Shown: positions 1-6,953 of the stretch, piece after piece | Numbering within the stretch: position 1 is the first letter of the stretch | How the letters are laid out: each line of letters begins with the position of its first letter | DNA from: Sulfuriferula sp047300855 | Lineage (GTDB): Bacteria; Pseudomonadota; Gammaproteobacteria; Burkholderiales; Sulfuriferulaceae | Length of the DNA: 64,000 nucleotides | Assembly (NCBI RefSeq): GCF_047300855.1 | Contig: NZ_CP170197.1 | Span: forward strand, 62,001 to 126,000 | Direction: 5' to 3' | Program-made: the position numbers and the translations under genes | Notes under the pieces: generated by a model | What the model was told of the DNA's origin: nothing | The model's database searches: none | The model's input: only the letters and a program-made list of their open reading frames with translations

Positions 1-671
1 AACCCGGTGCCGCGCGGAAAGTGTTCGCGCAGGAACGCACCCAGGTGGTAATCGTGGCTGGAAGGAATCGCGCCGCAGCGATCCAGCAGTTTGACCGGAG
101 TCAGGCTGGTCGCCTTGCAGGCTTCGTCCAGGGCTTTCCATTCCAGCTGATTTTTGTCCGGCGCGTAGAGCAGCATGTCGAGATGCGCGGCGAATTCTTC
201 CGGCAGCTGATACGCGCTCAGTTGCGCAACGTAACGTGCCAGCAATTCCGCCTCGCGCTGCTTGCGTTCGACGCCGGCCTTGGCGGCAGCCAATGCTTCA
301 GGCGGCGCGGATTTGTAGCGGCCGCGCCCCTTTTTGTAGAAATACATCGGCGCTTCGTGCAAACGCATCAGAATGCCCGCCGCTTCTGCAGGCGTGGGTT
401 CGTGGCCGAAATATTCGCGTGCCAGATCGGTAAAGCCGAATTCCTCGCTGCCGGCAACCTCCCACAGAAAATCCGTGTCGGCGTCGTCGCGCACGGCATG
501 CGCTGCGGCCATGAATTCAGCCGGCGCCGGTGCGTTAAAACGCATCATTACCGTGACGGCTTTTACCTTGACGCGCTTGCCGTGCTGGGTGTCCACCTGC
601 AAGGATGAATCGTTGTCGGTAATGATGGTGCCGGCCTTGAAGCTGCCGCTTTCTTCGTAAAGTAGATACAT
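1..671 (-). CDS. RNB-family exoribonuclease (RNase II type), N-terminal part
   Basis: Partial gene: the ATG is at 671 and the frame stays open to the window edge, giving 223 N-terminal residues. The start MYLLYEESGSFKAGTII, followed by a stretch like QVDTQHGKRVKVK, matches the N-terminal region of the RNase II-like exoribonucleases typical of betaproteobacteria, which degrade RNA 3' to 5'. The catalytic RNB domain with its aspartates would lie beyond the edge, so activity cannot be judged. It sits 33 bp downstream of the esterase gene on the same strand and may be cotranscribed with it. The assignment rests on recognition of the N-terminal family pattern only. Confidence 0.75.
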   Translation of the reverse strand, partial: MYLLYEESGSFKAGTIITDNDSSLQVDTQHGKRVKVKAVTVMMRFNAPAPAEFMAAAHAVRDDADTDFLWEVAGSEEFGFTDLAREYFGHEPTPAEAAGILMRLHEAPMYFYKKGRGRYKSAPPEALAAAKAGVERKQREAELLARYVAQLSAYQLPEEFAAHLDMLLYAPDKNQLEWKALDEACKATSLTPVKLLDRCGAIPSSHDYHLGAFLREHFPRGTG

Positions 672-704
672 ATTGAGGAACGCGAGGGGCATGCACCCCT
701 GCGT

Positions 705-1262
705 TCAGAACTCCAGAATGGTTTCGATATATTGAGGGAAGCTTTGGAAACCGTGATCGCCTCCCGGCACGACAATCTGCCGGCTGGCAGCGTAATAGCT
801 CACTGCTGCGCGGTAATCCAGCACTTCATCGCCGGTTTCCACCAGCAGCAACAGATTTTGCGGGCGCAACGGCGCCGGCTTATCGAGGGAAGCCAGTTCA
901 TCCAGATGTTGCTGGGTAAACAGGTACTCCTCGCCGGTGTGGTAATTTTTTTGGGGGCCCAGCACGCTTTTGAGCCCGTTCTGTACATGCACTGCCGGGT
1001 TGATCAGCGCAGCCTTGACGTCAAACCGGTCCGCCAGCCAGGTGGCGTAAAAACCACCCAGCGAACTGCCAATGAGCTTTACCTGCGCGCGCGGCACTGC
1101 CGAGATCAGATCGGACAACAAGGCGATGGCCGCCGCCGGGCGATGCGGCAGGTCGGGACAGGCGAATTCCGCACTGCGGCCACGCGCGTCAAGCCAGGCC
1201 GCGAGCTCGCGCGCCTTGCCCGAACCGGATGAGCTATTGAAACCGTGGATGTAAAGGATCAT
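705..1262 (-). CDS. yqiA: YqiA/UPF0227-family alpha/beta-hydrolase esterase
   Basis: A 185-residue small alpha/beta hydrolase. It opens with MILYIHGFNSSSGSGKA, the oxyanion-hole region typical of YqiA, and has the nucleophile elbow GSSLGG at about residues 66-71. An acidic residue follows in VETGDEVLDY and a C-terminal histidine in GGDHGFQSF, completing a Ser-Asp-His triad. Length fits the family, about 190 residues. E. coli YqiA hydrolyses short-chain esters in the cytoplasm; the physiological substrate is unknown. The next gene downstream on the same strand is the exoribonuclease, 33 bp away. Confidence 0.9.
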   Translation of the reverse strand: MILYIHGFNSSSGSGKARELAAWLDARGRSAEFACPDLPHRPAAAIALLSDLISAVPRAQVKLIGSSLGGFYATWLADRFDVKAALINPAVHVQNGLKSVLGPQKNYHTGEEYLFTQQHLDELASLDKPAPLRPQNLLLLVETGDEVLDYRAAVSYYAASRQIVVPGGDHGFQSFPQYIETILEF

Positions 1263-1344
1263 TGCGCGGGCGGAGTGACGAATTTAATCGCACATTATAA
1301 GGCAGGGCTGGTCGACGCCGTGCAAAGCAGGTTAAATTGCAACG

Positions 1345-2622
1345 ATGAAACGGTTTTCCCTATCCGCCCCGACGCGCGATCGCCTTGATTGGCTGAGCCA
1401 GATTGGCTATGTGTCAGTGCAGCTATTTCTACGCAACGAGCTGGCCAATCATGCCGCAGCGATCTCGTTCTACTTTTTGCTGTCCATTGTCCCCATAGTG
1501 TTGCTGCTGTTGTACGCAGCCAATCTGCTCACCCAGTTGCCGCAACTGGCGGCGAATATGCCGCTGCTGTTTGTGGCGCTGTGGGATCAGCTCAATCTGG
1601 GTGCGCTTAAGGCGCTGGGTGCGCTGCCGGAACAAACGCGCGCGGTGGCCAGCGGTGCCAGTCTGCTCACCCTGGTGATGGCCTCGCGCGGCCTGTTGAA
1701 CGCTTTGCAAAGTGCGTTCCGGGTGATTTTTGCGGGTGGCAAGCGCAGTTTCTGGCAGGCGTGGCTGATGTCGCTGCTGGCCATGCCGCTGGCGTTTGCC
1801 TTGATTGTGCTGGCGATCGTGGCACAGCGCATATTGTCCTATCTGTCGCGTATGCAGCTGCTTGGGCACCATCTGGCGGCCAATCTCGGACTGGCAGGCG
1901 GCGTGCTTACCTTTCTGGTGCTGTGGCTGCTGGTTTTTACGGCGTACTGGCGCATGCCCATCCCGCGCCCGCCGGTCAGACTGGCAGCGCTGGTGAGCCT
2001 GCTGTGCGCGCTCAGTGTCCTCGCCCTCAAGTCCGCGTTTGGCTATTTCGTGCGCCTGGACAACTACCAGGAGATCTACGGCACGCTGGGCACGGTGGTG
2101 TTTTCGCTGATCTGGGTATATATCGTGGCGGTGGTTTTTCTGCTGTGGGCGCAATGCCTGTATGCGGCAGGCAGGGTGGATGTGATGGGACTGGAAAAAC
2201 TGTTTCTGGCCAGAAGCGGAAAACAGACAACCCTGGCCGATCGCTTCCTGTTTGGCCGCTCGCAACGCCTGCTGCGCAAGTACGGCCAAACGTTCGCGTC
2301 TGGCACGACCATTATCCGTGAGGGCGAGAATTCTCAACTCACCTACTTCCTGCAGTCCGGGCAGGTGGCGATGATGAAAGCCATCAATGACCAGCCGGTG
2401 AAAATCACCAGTCTGAGCGCCGGGCAGATGTTTGGCGAAATGGCCTACCTGCTGGGCGAACCACGCACCGCGACGGTGGTTGCTGAAACCGAGGTCTTCC
2501 TGATTGCATTTCCACCCCAGGTGCTGGAGGAATTGATGGCGACCAGTCCGGCTCTGGCGCGGGAAATTATCGGTGCGCTGGCGCAGCGACTGAAGCAGAT
2601 GAATCAGGTGCGGGCCGCATAA
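1345..2622 (+). CDS. YihY/BrkB-family membrane protein fused to a C-terminal cyclic-nucleotide-binding domain
   Basis: A 425-residue protein. Residues about 20-285 form a YihY (formerly annotated RNase BN) inner-membrane domain with about six hydrophobic helices, including the conserved AAISFYFLLSIVP segment near residue 38. Residues about 305-425 form a cNMP-binding/Crp-type beta-barrel: a GTTIIREGE-like opening, then the phosphate-binding cassette FGEMAYLLGEPRTATV. Plain YihY proteins of about 290 residues lack this tail, so ligand or cyclic-nucleotide control of the membrane domain is inferred. The YihY transport substrate is not established. The gene converges on the rubredoxin gene with only 3 bp between stops, so no room remains for a dedicated terminator. 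Confidence 0.88.
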   Translation: MKRFSLSAPTRDRLDWLSQIGYVSVQLFLRNELANHAAAISFYFLLSIVPIVLLLLYAANLLTQLPQLAANMPLLFVALWDQLNLGALKALGALPEQTRAVASGASLLTLVMASRGLLNALQSAFRVIFAGGKRSFWQAWLMSLLAMPLAFALIVLAIVAQRILSYLSRMQLLGHHLAANLGLAGGVLTFLVLWLLVFTAYWRMPIPRPPVRLAALVSLLCALSVLALKSAFGYFVRLDNYQEIYGTLGTVVFSLIWVYIVAVVFLLWAQCLYAAGRVDVMGLEKLFLARSGKQTTLADRFLFGRSQRLLRKYGQTFASGTTIIREGENSQLTYFLQSGQVAMMKAINDQPVKITSLSAGQMFGEMAYLLGEPRTATVVAETEVFLIAFPPQVLEELMATSPALAREIIGALAQRLKQMNQVRAA

Positions 2623-2625
2623 AGC

Positions 2626-2820
2626 TTATTCTTGCAGAAGTTCAAAATCGTGCTTGGTTACGCCGCAGTCCGGACATGCCCAGCTGTCGGGAATGTCTTC
2701 AAAACGCGTGCCGGGCGCAATGCCTTCGTCCGGGATGCCGCGCACTTCGTCGTACACATAGTCGCAGATCATGCATATCCACTTGCGCGTCAGCGTTTCG
2801 GTTTCAGTCATTGCGTTCAT
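2626..2820 (-). CDS. Rubredoxin
   Basis: A 64-residue one-iron electron carrier. The two iron-binding knuckles are clear: CMICDYVYDE (CxxC) and CPDCGVTKHDFE (CPxCG), separated by the usual spacing with GIAPGTRFEDIPDSW between them. About ten extra residues precede the core. It is the last gene of a minus-strand run OsmC-like, ACAD-like, DUF302, rubredoxin, and its start overlaps the DUF302 stop by 4 bp, indicating translational coupling. It could supply electrons to, or accept them from, the flavin enzyme encoded upstream; this is inferred from context. Confidence 0.95.
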   Translation of the reverse strand: MNAMTETETLTRKWICMICDYVYDEVRGIPDEGIAPGTRFEDIPDSWACPDCGVTKHDFELLQE

Positions 2821-3209
2821 GGTGTTTTCTTGTAAGGAGTAAGGCAGGCCAGGATTTTGTCGAAAATTGGCTGCAGCTCGGCTGCAATCTGGTCCAGCAG
2901 GGCATTGTTGTAGGGGGCGAACACCGCGCCCGGGCTGCGCATGGCGACCCAGGTTTTGCCATCTGCCTCGTAAACATGGATACGTAGCGGGATGTCTATG
3001 CCGGCGCGTTTGTCCGCCTGCCAGACGCGCACCGCAAAATCCGGGCGGAACACCTCCAGAATCTGGTCGGACGGTACAGTCAAGCCGCGCTTGGCGGCGT
3101 TAGCCTGGCCATTGATATGCGCCACCAGCCCCATCGGTACGGCGAGAATGGCTTCGGTAAGTTTGGCCGTCGTGGTATCAACATCGAGGCTGACACTGAA
3201 AGTGATCAT
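2817..3209 (-). CDS. DUF302 domain protein
   Basis: A 130-residue soluble protein. The central FRPDFAVRVWQADKRAGIDI followed by PLRIHVYEADGKTWV matches the DUF302 pattern, whose molecular role is not settled. There is no signal peptide or membrane segment. The start at 3209 is preceded by AAGGGA. It lies 28 bp after the acyl-CoA-dehydrogenase-like gene and overlaps the rubredoxin start by 4 bp, so these three and the OsmC-like gene look like one operon. The link to redox or peroxide chemistry comes only from this neighbourhood. Confidence 0.85.
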   Translation of the reverse strand: MITFSVSLDVDTTTAKLTEAILAVPMGLVAHINGQANAAKRGLTVPSDQILEVFRPDFAVRVWQADKRAGIDIPLRIHVYEADGKTWVAMRSPGAVFAPYNNALLDQIAAELQPIFDKILACLTPYKKTP

Positions 3210-3237
3210 GGGGTCCCTTAATGTTTATGTGTTGCGT

Positions 3238-4392
3238 CTATACGCTGCATGCGTGGTTGCCGCTGTCGATGTCGTGCAATTCCTTGCGTAAATGCTTGAT
3301 GGCCGGCGTGACGATGGCGACAAAGTAGGCTTCGCGCACGCGTCGCTGCGCGGCGTTGCTCACCAGATAACCCTTGGCACCGAGATGCAGCATGGCAGAG
3401 TTGGCTGCCTTGAGCGACAGCTCGCTGCCCAGCAGACGCATGGCGATAGTGTCGCGCTCGTAGCTGGTGTCGGGCGAGGCGTCGATTTCGTCCGCCAGAC
3501 GGTAGCAGGCTGCGCGTGCGCCAAGCAACGCCGCTTCAATATCCTCGGCCTGGTCATCGAGAAAACGGTTCACGTGGCCGTGGGTTTTATTGGAACGCTT
3601 CATCATGGTCACGCAGGCTTCCACCAGTCCCAGCCCCATGCCCATCTGCATCAGGATAAAGGCGGATTTGGTGCGCGCGCGAAAGCGCTCGAATTCATTC
3701 GGGTGCGATACCACGGCGGCGTCGGCGATGAATACATCCTTGAACTGGCAGGCAAACGTGTTGGTGCCCTCCATCGCAATAAAATGCGCATTCTGGTTGA
3801 GGGTCAGACCGGGGTAGTCGCCGCGCACCAGGGCGATCATCAGTCCCGGCTCGCCGGCCACGGCTATGCCGACATGGAAATAGTGATCCACGCCGATGTT
3901 GGATACCCACGGCAGCGTGCCATTCACGCAATAGCCGCCGTTCACGCGCACTGCCTGAAGACGGTTTTCCTCGATGGCAACGCAGGATTTCATTGCATTC
4001 GACTGGCCCGTGCCACCCAGCACCTCGCCTCTGGCGATTTGCGGCAATACGCCGTTACGAATCGCAATATTGCTGCTGTTTTGCAGGTACCAGGCACAGG
4101 CATTCTGCGCCCATACCAAAAAGCCGGTGGCAACGCATTCGCGCGATACGTCCTCGATGACCCTAACCGCGTTTTTCAAACCCCTGCCGGTGCCGCCGAA
4201 CTGGGGCGCGACCAGCGCACCAAAGCCGCCGATTGCGCCGAGCCTGTGCAAAAATTCGCCCGGATATTCACCCTTGAGATCAATATCCAGCACATGTGGG
4301 CAAAGATGGTCGCGGATCAGCGCAGTAATGCCAGGGAGAGATTCATCCGTACCGGCTTCATGCGCGTACTCCAACATTTCGATTTGCATCAC
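3238..4392 (-). CDS. Acyl-CoA dehydrogenase-like flavoprotein
   Basis: A 384-residue protein with the acyl-CoA dehydrogenase fold: a helical N-terminus, a middle region with GGTGQSNAMKS and WVSNIGVDHYFHVGI resembling the flavin-binding beta-domain, and a helical C-terminal half. The usual catalytic-glutamate/IYEGT segment near the C-terminus is not seen; residues 353-368 read REAYFVAIVTPAIKHL. It may therefore not catalyse classical acyl-CoA alpha,beta-dehydrogenation and could be a flavin monooxygenase-like or otherwise divergent member. It sits 54 bp downstream of the OsmC-like gene and upstream of DUF302 and rubredoxin, in an operon with a candidate sigma-54 promoter. The natural substrate is unknown. 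Confidence 0.8.
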   Translation of the reverse strand: MMQIEMLEYAHEAGTDESLPGITALIRDHLCPHVLDIDLKGEYPGEFLHRLGAIGGFGALVAPQFGGTGRGLKNAVRVIEDVSRECVATGFLVWAQNACAWYLQNSSNIAIRNGVLPQIARGEVLGGTGQSNAMKSCVAIEENRLQAVRVNGGYCVNGTLPWVSNIGVDHYFHVGIAVAGEPGLMIALVRGDYPGLTLNQNAHFIAMEGTNTFACQFKDVFIADAAVVSHPNEFERFRARTKSAFILMQMGMGLGLVEACVTMMKRSNKTHGHVNRFLDDQAEDIEAALLGARAACYRLADEIDASPDTSYERDTIAMRLLGSELSLKAANSAMLHLGAKGYLVSNAAQRRVREAYFVAIVTPAIKHLRKELHDIDSGNHACSV

Positions 4393-4446
4393 AGCTCCTT
4401 ATTTGCCACCAGACTGCCGTGGTGATGTGCATTTTTAATCGTGCTA

Positions 4447-4989
4447 TCAGGCCAGGGCTACCGCCACGTTTACCGGATTGCGCAGGGTGTTGGCTACGGG
4501 AGACCATTGATTGGCATGGGCGACGAGCGCTTGCAGCTCCGCGTCGCTGGCATCGCCTTCCAGATGCACCTTGACGCGAATATCGGTCAAGCCCAGCGTT
4601 TTGTCCGGTGATGTGTCGCCCACGCCCCACACAGCAGTGACGTTGATATCGCCTTCCAGCTCCAGCTCGATTTTTGTAAGCGTGATGCCGCGTGCCACCG
4701 CATTGGCGTGCAGACCTACCGACAGGCAAGAGCCCAACGTGGCCAGCGCCGCTTCGGAGGGATTGGGCGCGGTGTCATCACCCAGCAGGTTGGGCGGTTC
4801 ATCAATCACATGGGCGGGCAGGTCGCGCACGAAATTGAGGTTGCGGAATTTGCTCTCGCACACCGTTTTCGTTTTCAGCGTGACTACATTGTTTGGATTG
4901 GCTTTGCCTTTTTGCGCCAGCGCATCGAGCCCGTTTTTATCAATCGGGGTCAGCGTGGTAGTCATTTTCAGAGCGGCAACTTCGGGCAT
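4447..4989 (-). CDS. OsmC-family protein lacking the second canonical cysteine
   Basis: A 180-residue OsmC/Ohr-superfamily protein. NPSEAALATLGSCLSVG (Cys88) is the classic first active-site motif. The second motif, normally CPV, reads WSPVANTL with Ser163 in the cysteine position; another cysteine, Cys44, lies in KTVCESKFRN. Family members reduce organic hydroperoxides through the cysteine pair, so a different mechanism or function is possible here. The start at 4989 is preceded by GAGGAGG. It is the first gene of the leftward operon and lies about 50 bp downstream of the inferred transcription start of the sigma-54-type promoter at 5049-5064. Confidence 0.88.
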   Translation of the reverse strand: MPEVAALKMTTTLTPIDKNGLDALAQKGKANPNNVVTLKTKTVCESKFRNLNFVRDLPAHVIDEPPNLLGDDTAPNPSEAALATLGSCLSVGLHANAVARGITLTKIELELEGDINVTAVWGVGDTSPDKTLGLTDIRVKVHLEGDASDAELQALVAHANQWSPVANTLRNPVNVAVALA

Positions 4990-5048
4990 GGTTTATTCCT
5001 CCTCGCATTCAATGAATAGTGGCGGCCTGTAGGGCACACCGACATCAA

Positions 5049-5064
5049 TGCAAGCGCCATGCCA
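5049..5064 (-). promoter_or_regulatory. Candidate sigma-54 (-24/-12) promoter for the osmC-like operon
   Basis: On the minus strand the sequence is TGGCATGGCGCTTGCA. The GG (5063-5062) and GC (5051-5050) dinucleotides are separated by exactly 10 bp, as sigma-54 requires. It differs from TGGCACG-N4-TTGCA at a single fixed position. The inferred start near 5038 gives a leader of about 50 nt before the OsmC-like ATG at 4989. The adjacent gene encodes a sigma-54 activator. Confidence 0.75.
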
Positions 5065-5147
5065 GGGCAGTATGCTTAAACTAATGCAATGATTTCAAAT
5101 ATTATTTTGACAATATTCGAAATTGAAGCGGTCACGGTGGTACACAG

Positions 5148-5159
5148 ATTGTTAACAAT
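5148..5159. promoter_or_regulatory. Palindrome upstream of the osmC-like promoter, candidate activator site
   Basis: ATTGTTAACAAT is a perfect 12-bp palindrome centred about 115 bp upstream of the inferred start near 5038, the usual distance for enhancer binding by sigma-54 activators. The word TAACAATT also occurs at 6797-6804 and 6854-6861, upstream of the other sigma-54-type promoter. Binding by the neighbouring regulator is inferred. Confidence 0.45.
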
Positions 5160-5186
5160 TTGCGCGACAGCTTTCCAGCATGCCGG

Positions 5187-6776
5187 TCAGGCAATTTCCA
5201 GGCGCTGGATCCGATAATTCAGCTGGCGCAAAGTCATGCCGATTCGCTGTGCGGCACGCGATTTGTTGCCATTGCATTGCGCCAGTGCCTGCACGATGCG
5301 GTCACGTTCACCGGACTGCACTGCATGGTAGGGGCGCAAACTGTCCGGGATTGCGGATACTGGCGCGGTAACTGGCAACGCCAAGTGTTCACCGGCCGAT
5401 TCAGCTGCAACGACCGCAGCCACCTCTGCTGCGCCGATCAGCCGGTTCTCGGAGAGCAGCGCCAGCCGTTCCAGCACGTTGCACAATTGCCGCACATTGC
5501 CCGGCCAGCTATAAGCGGCCAGCCGCTCCAGCGCCTCCGGCGCAATATTCACATTGCGCTGGTAGCTTTGGTTGATCTGGTTCAAGTAATAGCGCACCAG
5601 ATGGCGGATGTCCTCCGGACGCTCCTGCAGGGCAGGCAGCCGCACCGGGATCACATTGACTCGATAAAACAAATCCAGCCGAAATTTTCCGCGGCTTACC
5701 AGCTGCTGCAAATCCTGATTGGTGGCGGCGACGATACGAACATTGATCGTGGTTTCGCGGCGCGCGCCAACGCGCTGAATGGTGTTCTCCTGCAATACGC
5801 GCAGCAATTTGACCTGCATCGCCAGCGGCATGTCGCCAATCTCATCAAGGAACAGGCTGCCACCGTTGGCTTGCTCAAAATAGCCGGGGCGGCTGCTGGT
5901 GGCGCCGGTAAACGCGCCTTTCTCGTAGCCAAACAGCTCGGACTCGAACAGATTTTCCGGTATCGCGCCACAGTTGACCTTGATGAACGGATAGTCGCGG
6001 CGCGCACTGGATAGGTGCAAGGCACGCGCAAACAGCTCCTTTCCGGTGCCGGATTCGCCCAGCAACAGAACTGTCGCATCGGTTTGCGCCACCTGTTCCA
6101 CCTGTTTTAATGCACGCCGCAGGGGCATGGATTCGCCCACAATGCCAAATGCGCCCAGGCTCGACGGATTCTTGTTCAGCGCCCATTTGAGTTCGCGATT
6201 TTCCGACTCCAGGCGCGCGGTGCGTTCCTGGATATAACGGTTGAGCATGATTACCTGTGCGATCAGCGTGGCGGTAATTTTCAGTATTTGCAGATCGCGC
6301 GCCAGCGGCCGCGGACGGTCCCGTAGCCGGTGCACGCCCAGCACCCCCAGTACCTGGCCACCCTGCTCCACCGGCATGGCAATGAACGACACCGTTTCGT
6401 GCGGCAGATGCTCGCGTTCCACGCTGCGAAACAGGAATGCCGGCTCGTTATCCACGTCCTGGATAATCATCATTTGTCCGCTCTGCATCACGCGCCCGGT
6501 GATCCCTTCACCAGGCTGGAAACGGCCGCGTTTCATCTCTTTGGCGGATAAACCGTAGGCGTGGGCGATATGCAACTCTCCATTATCGATATCTGGCAAA
6601 ACTACACGTCCCCGATTCAAGCCGAGCAATTCGGACAACAAATGCAGAATCTCTCGGATGACATAGTTCTGGTCCGGGCTTTTACCCATTAGTGCGGAAG
6701 CCTCGCGCATCACCAGCAATTCTTCATCCACCAGGATTTCCGGTAGGGGGCGATTGGTGGACTGAGCTTTAGACAT
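5187..6776 (-). CDS. NifA-like sigma-54-dependent transcriptional activator (GAF-AAA+-Fis HTH)
   Basis: A 529-residue enhancer-binding protein. A GAF-type sensor covers about residues 25-180, followed by a short linker helix and an AAA+ domain with Walker A GESGTGKE (240-247), the sigma-54-contact motif GAFTGA (287-292) and Walker B LFLDE (308-312). A Fis-type helix-turn-helix ends the protein (NKSRAAQRIGMTLRQLNYRI). The frame extends upstream to 7364 but that would overlap the rhodanese gene; ATG 6776 with AGAGGA upstream is preferred. The GAF-first layout resembles NifA rather than response-regulator NtrC types. It is divergent from the cyanate cluster and next to the osmC-like operon, both with sigma-54-type promoters, so it probably controls one or both. 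The signal sensed is unknown. Confidence 0.9.
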   Translation of the reverse strand: MSKAQSTNRPLPEILVDEELLVMREASALMGKSPDQNYVIREILHLLSELLGLNRGRVVLPDIDNGELHIAHAYGLSAKEMKRGRFQPGEGITGRVMQSGQMMIIQDVDNEPAFLFRSVEREHLPHETVSFIAMPVEQGGQVLGVLGVHRLRDRPRPLARDLQILKITATLIAQVIMLNRYIQERTARLESENRELKWALNKNPSSLGAFGIVGESMPLRRALKQVEQVAQTDATVLLLGESGTGKELFARALHLSSARRDYPFIKVNCGAIPENLFESELFGYEKGAFTGATSSRPGYFEQANGGSLFLDEIGDMPLAMQVKLLRVLQENTIQRVGARRETTINVRIVAATNQDLQQLVSRGKFRLDLFYRVNVIPVRLPALQERPEDIRHLVRYYLNQINQSYQRNVNIAPEALERLAAYSWPGNVRQLCNVLERLALLSENRLIGAAEVAAVVAAESAGEHLALPVTAPVSAIPDSLRPYHAVQSGERDRIVQALAQCNGNKSRAAQRIGMTLRQLNYRIQRLEIA

Positions 6777-6802
6777 GGACGCGCTTCCTCTGGAAATAAC
6801 AA

Positions 6803-6825
6803 TTTGTCTACATAATGTAAGCAAA
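6803..6825. promoter_or_regulatory. Imperfect inverted repeat, candidate activator site
   Basis: Arms TTTGtcTACAT (6803-6813) and ATGTAagCAAA (6815-6825) pair at 9 of 11 positions around a single central base. The centre is about 110 bp upstream of the inferred start (about 6924) of the rhodanese/cyanate promoter, a typical enhancer distance. The site lies between the divergent regulator and that promoter, so autoregulation is also possible. Confidence 0.5.
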
Positions 6826-6830
6826 AATCG

Positions 6831-6845
6831 CGCACATATTGTGCG
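6831..6845. promoter_or_regulatory. CGCACA-N3-TGTGCG inverted repeat, candidate operator
   Basis: Perfect 6-bp arms CGCACA and TGTGCG flank TAT. The centre lies about 86 bp upstream of the inferred start of the cyanate operon. It resembles an NtrC half-site pair, but the spacer between GCAC and GTGC is 5 rather than 7 bp, so it is not called as NtrC. Confidence 0.4.
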
Positions 6846-6896
6846 GGCGTTTTTAACAATTGGCCGCAGCATGGCCTGGAAAGACGATTTGTGGAA

Positions 6897-6913
6897 CTGG
6901 CACGTTTGCTGCT
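6897..6913 (+). promoter_or_regulatory. Candidate sigma-54 promoter for the rhodanese-cyanate operon
   Basis: CTGGCACGTTTGCTGCT holds the -24 GG at 6899-6900 and the -12 GC at 6911-6912 with a 10-bp spacer. The -24 half TGGCACG is perfect; the -12 half reads CTGCT instead of TTGCT. The expected start near 6924 leaves about 30 nt before the rhodanese ATG at 6954, with the ribosome-binding site AAAGGGG at 6941-6947. Confidence 0.75.
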
Positions 6914-6953
6914 CAAGTTGATTCACCACTGAATCAGCAGAAAGGGGATCAGC

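Noticed and set aside
3292..4425. Long plus-strand frame (377 codons) opposite the acyl-CoA-dehydrogenase-like gene
   Set aside because: Antisense shadow: composition rich in His, Arg and Gly, no family pattern, while the minus-strand frame is a recognisable protein.
6832..6844. NtrC site upstream of the cyanate operon
   Set aside because: GCAC and GTGC are separated by 5 rather than 7 bp, so it is reported only as an inverted repeat.
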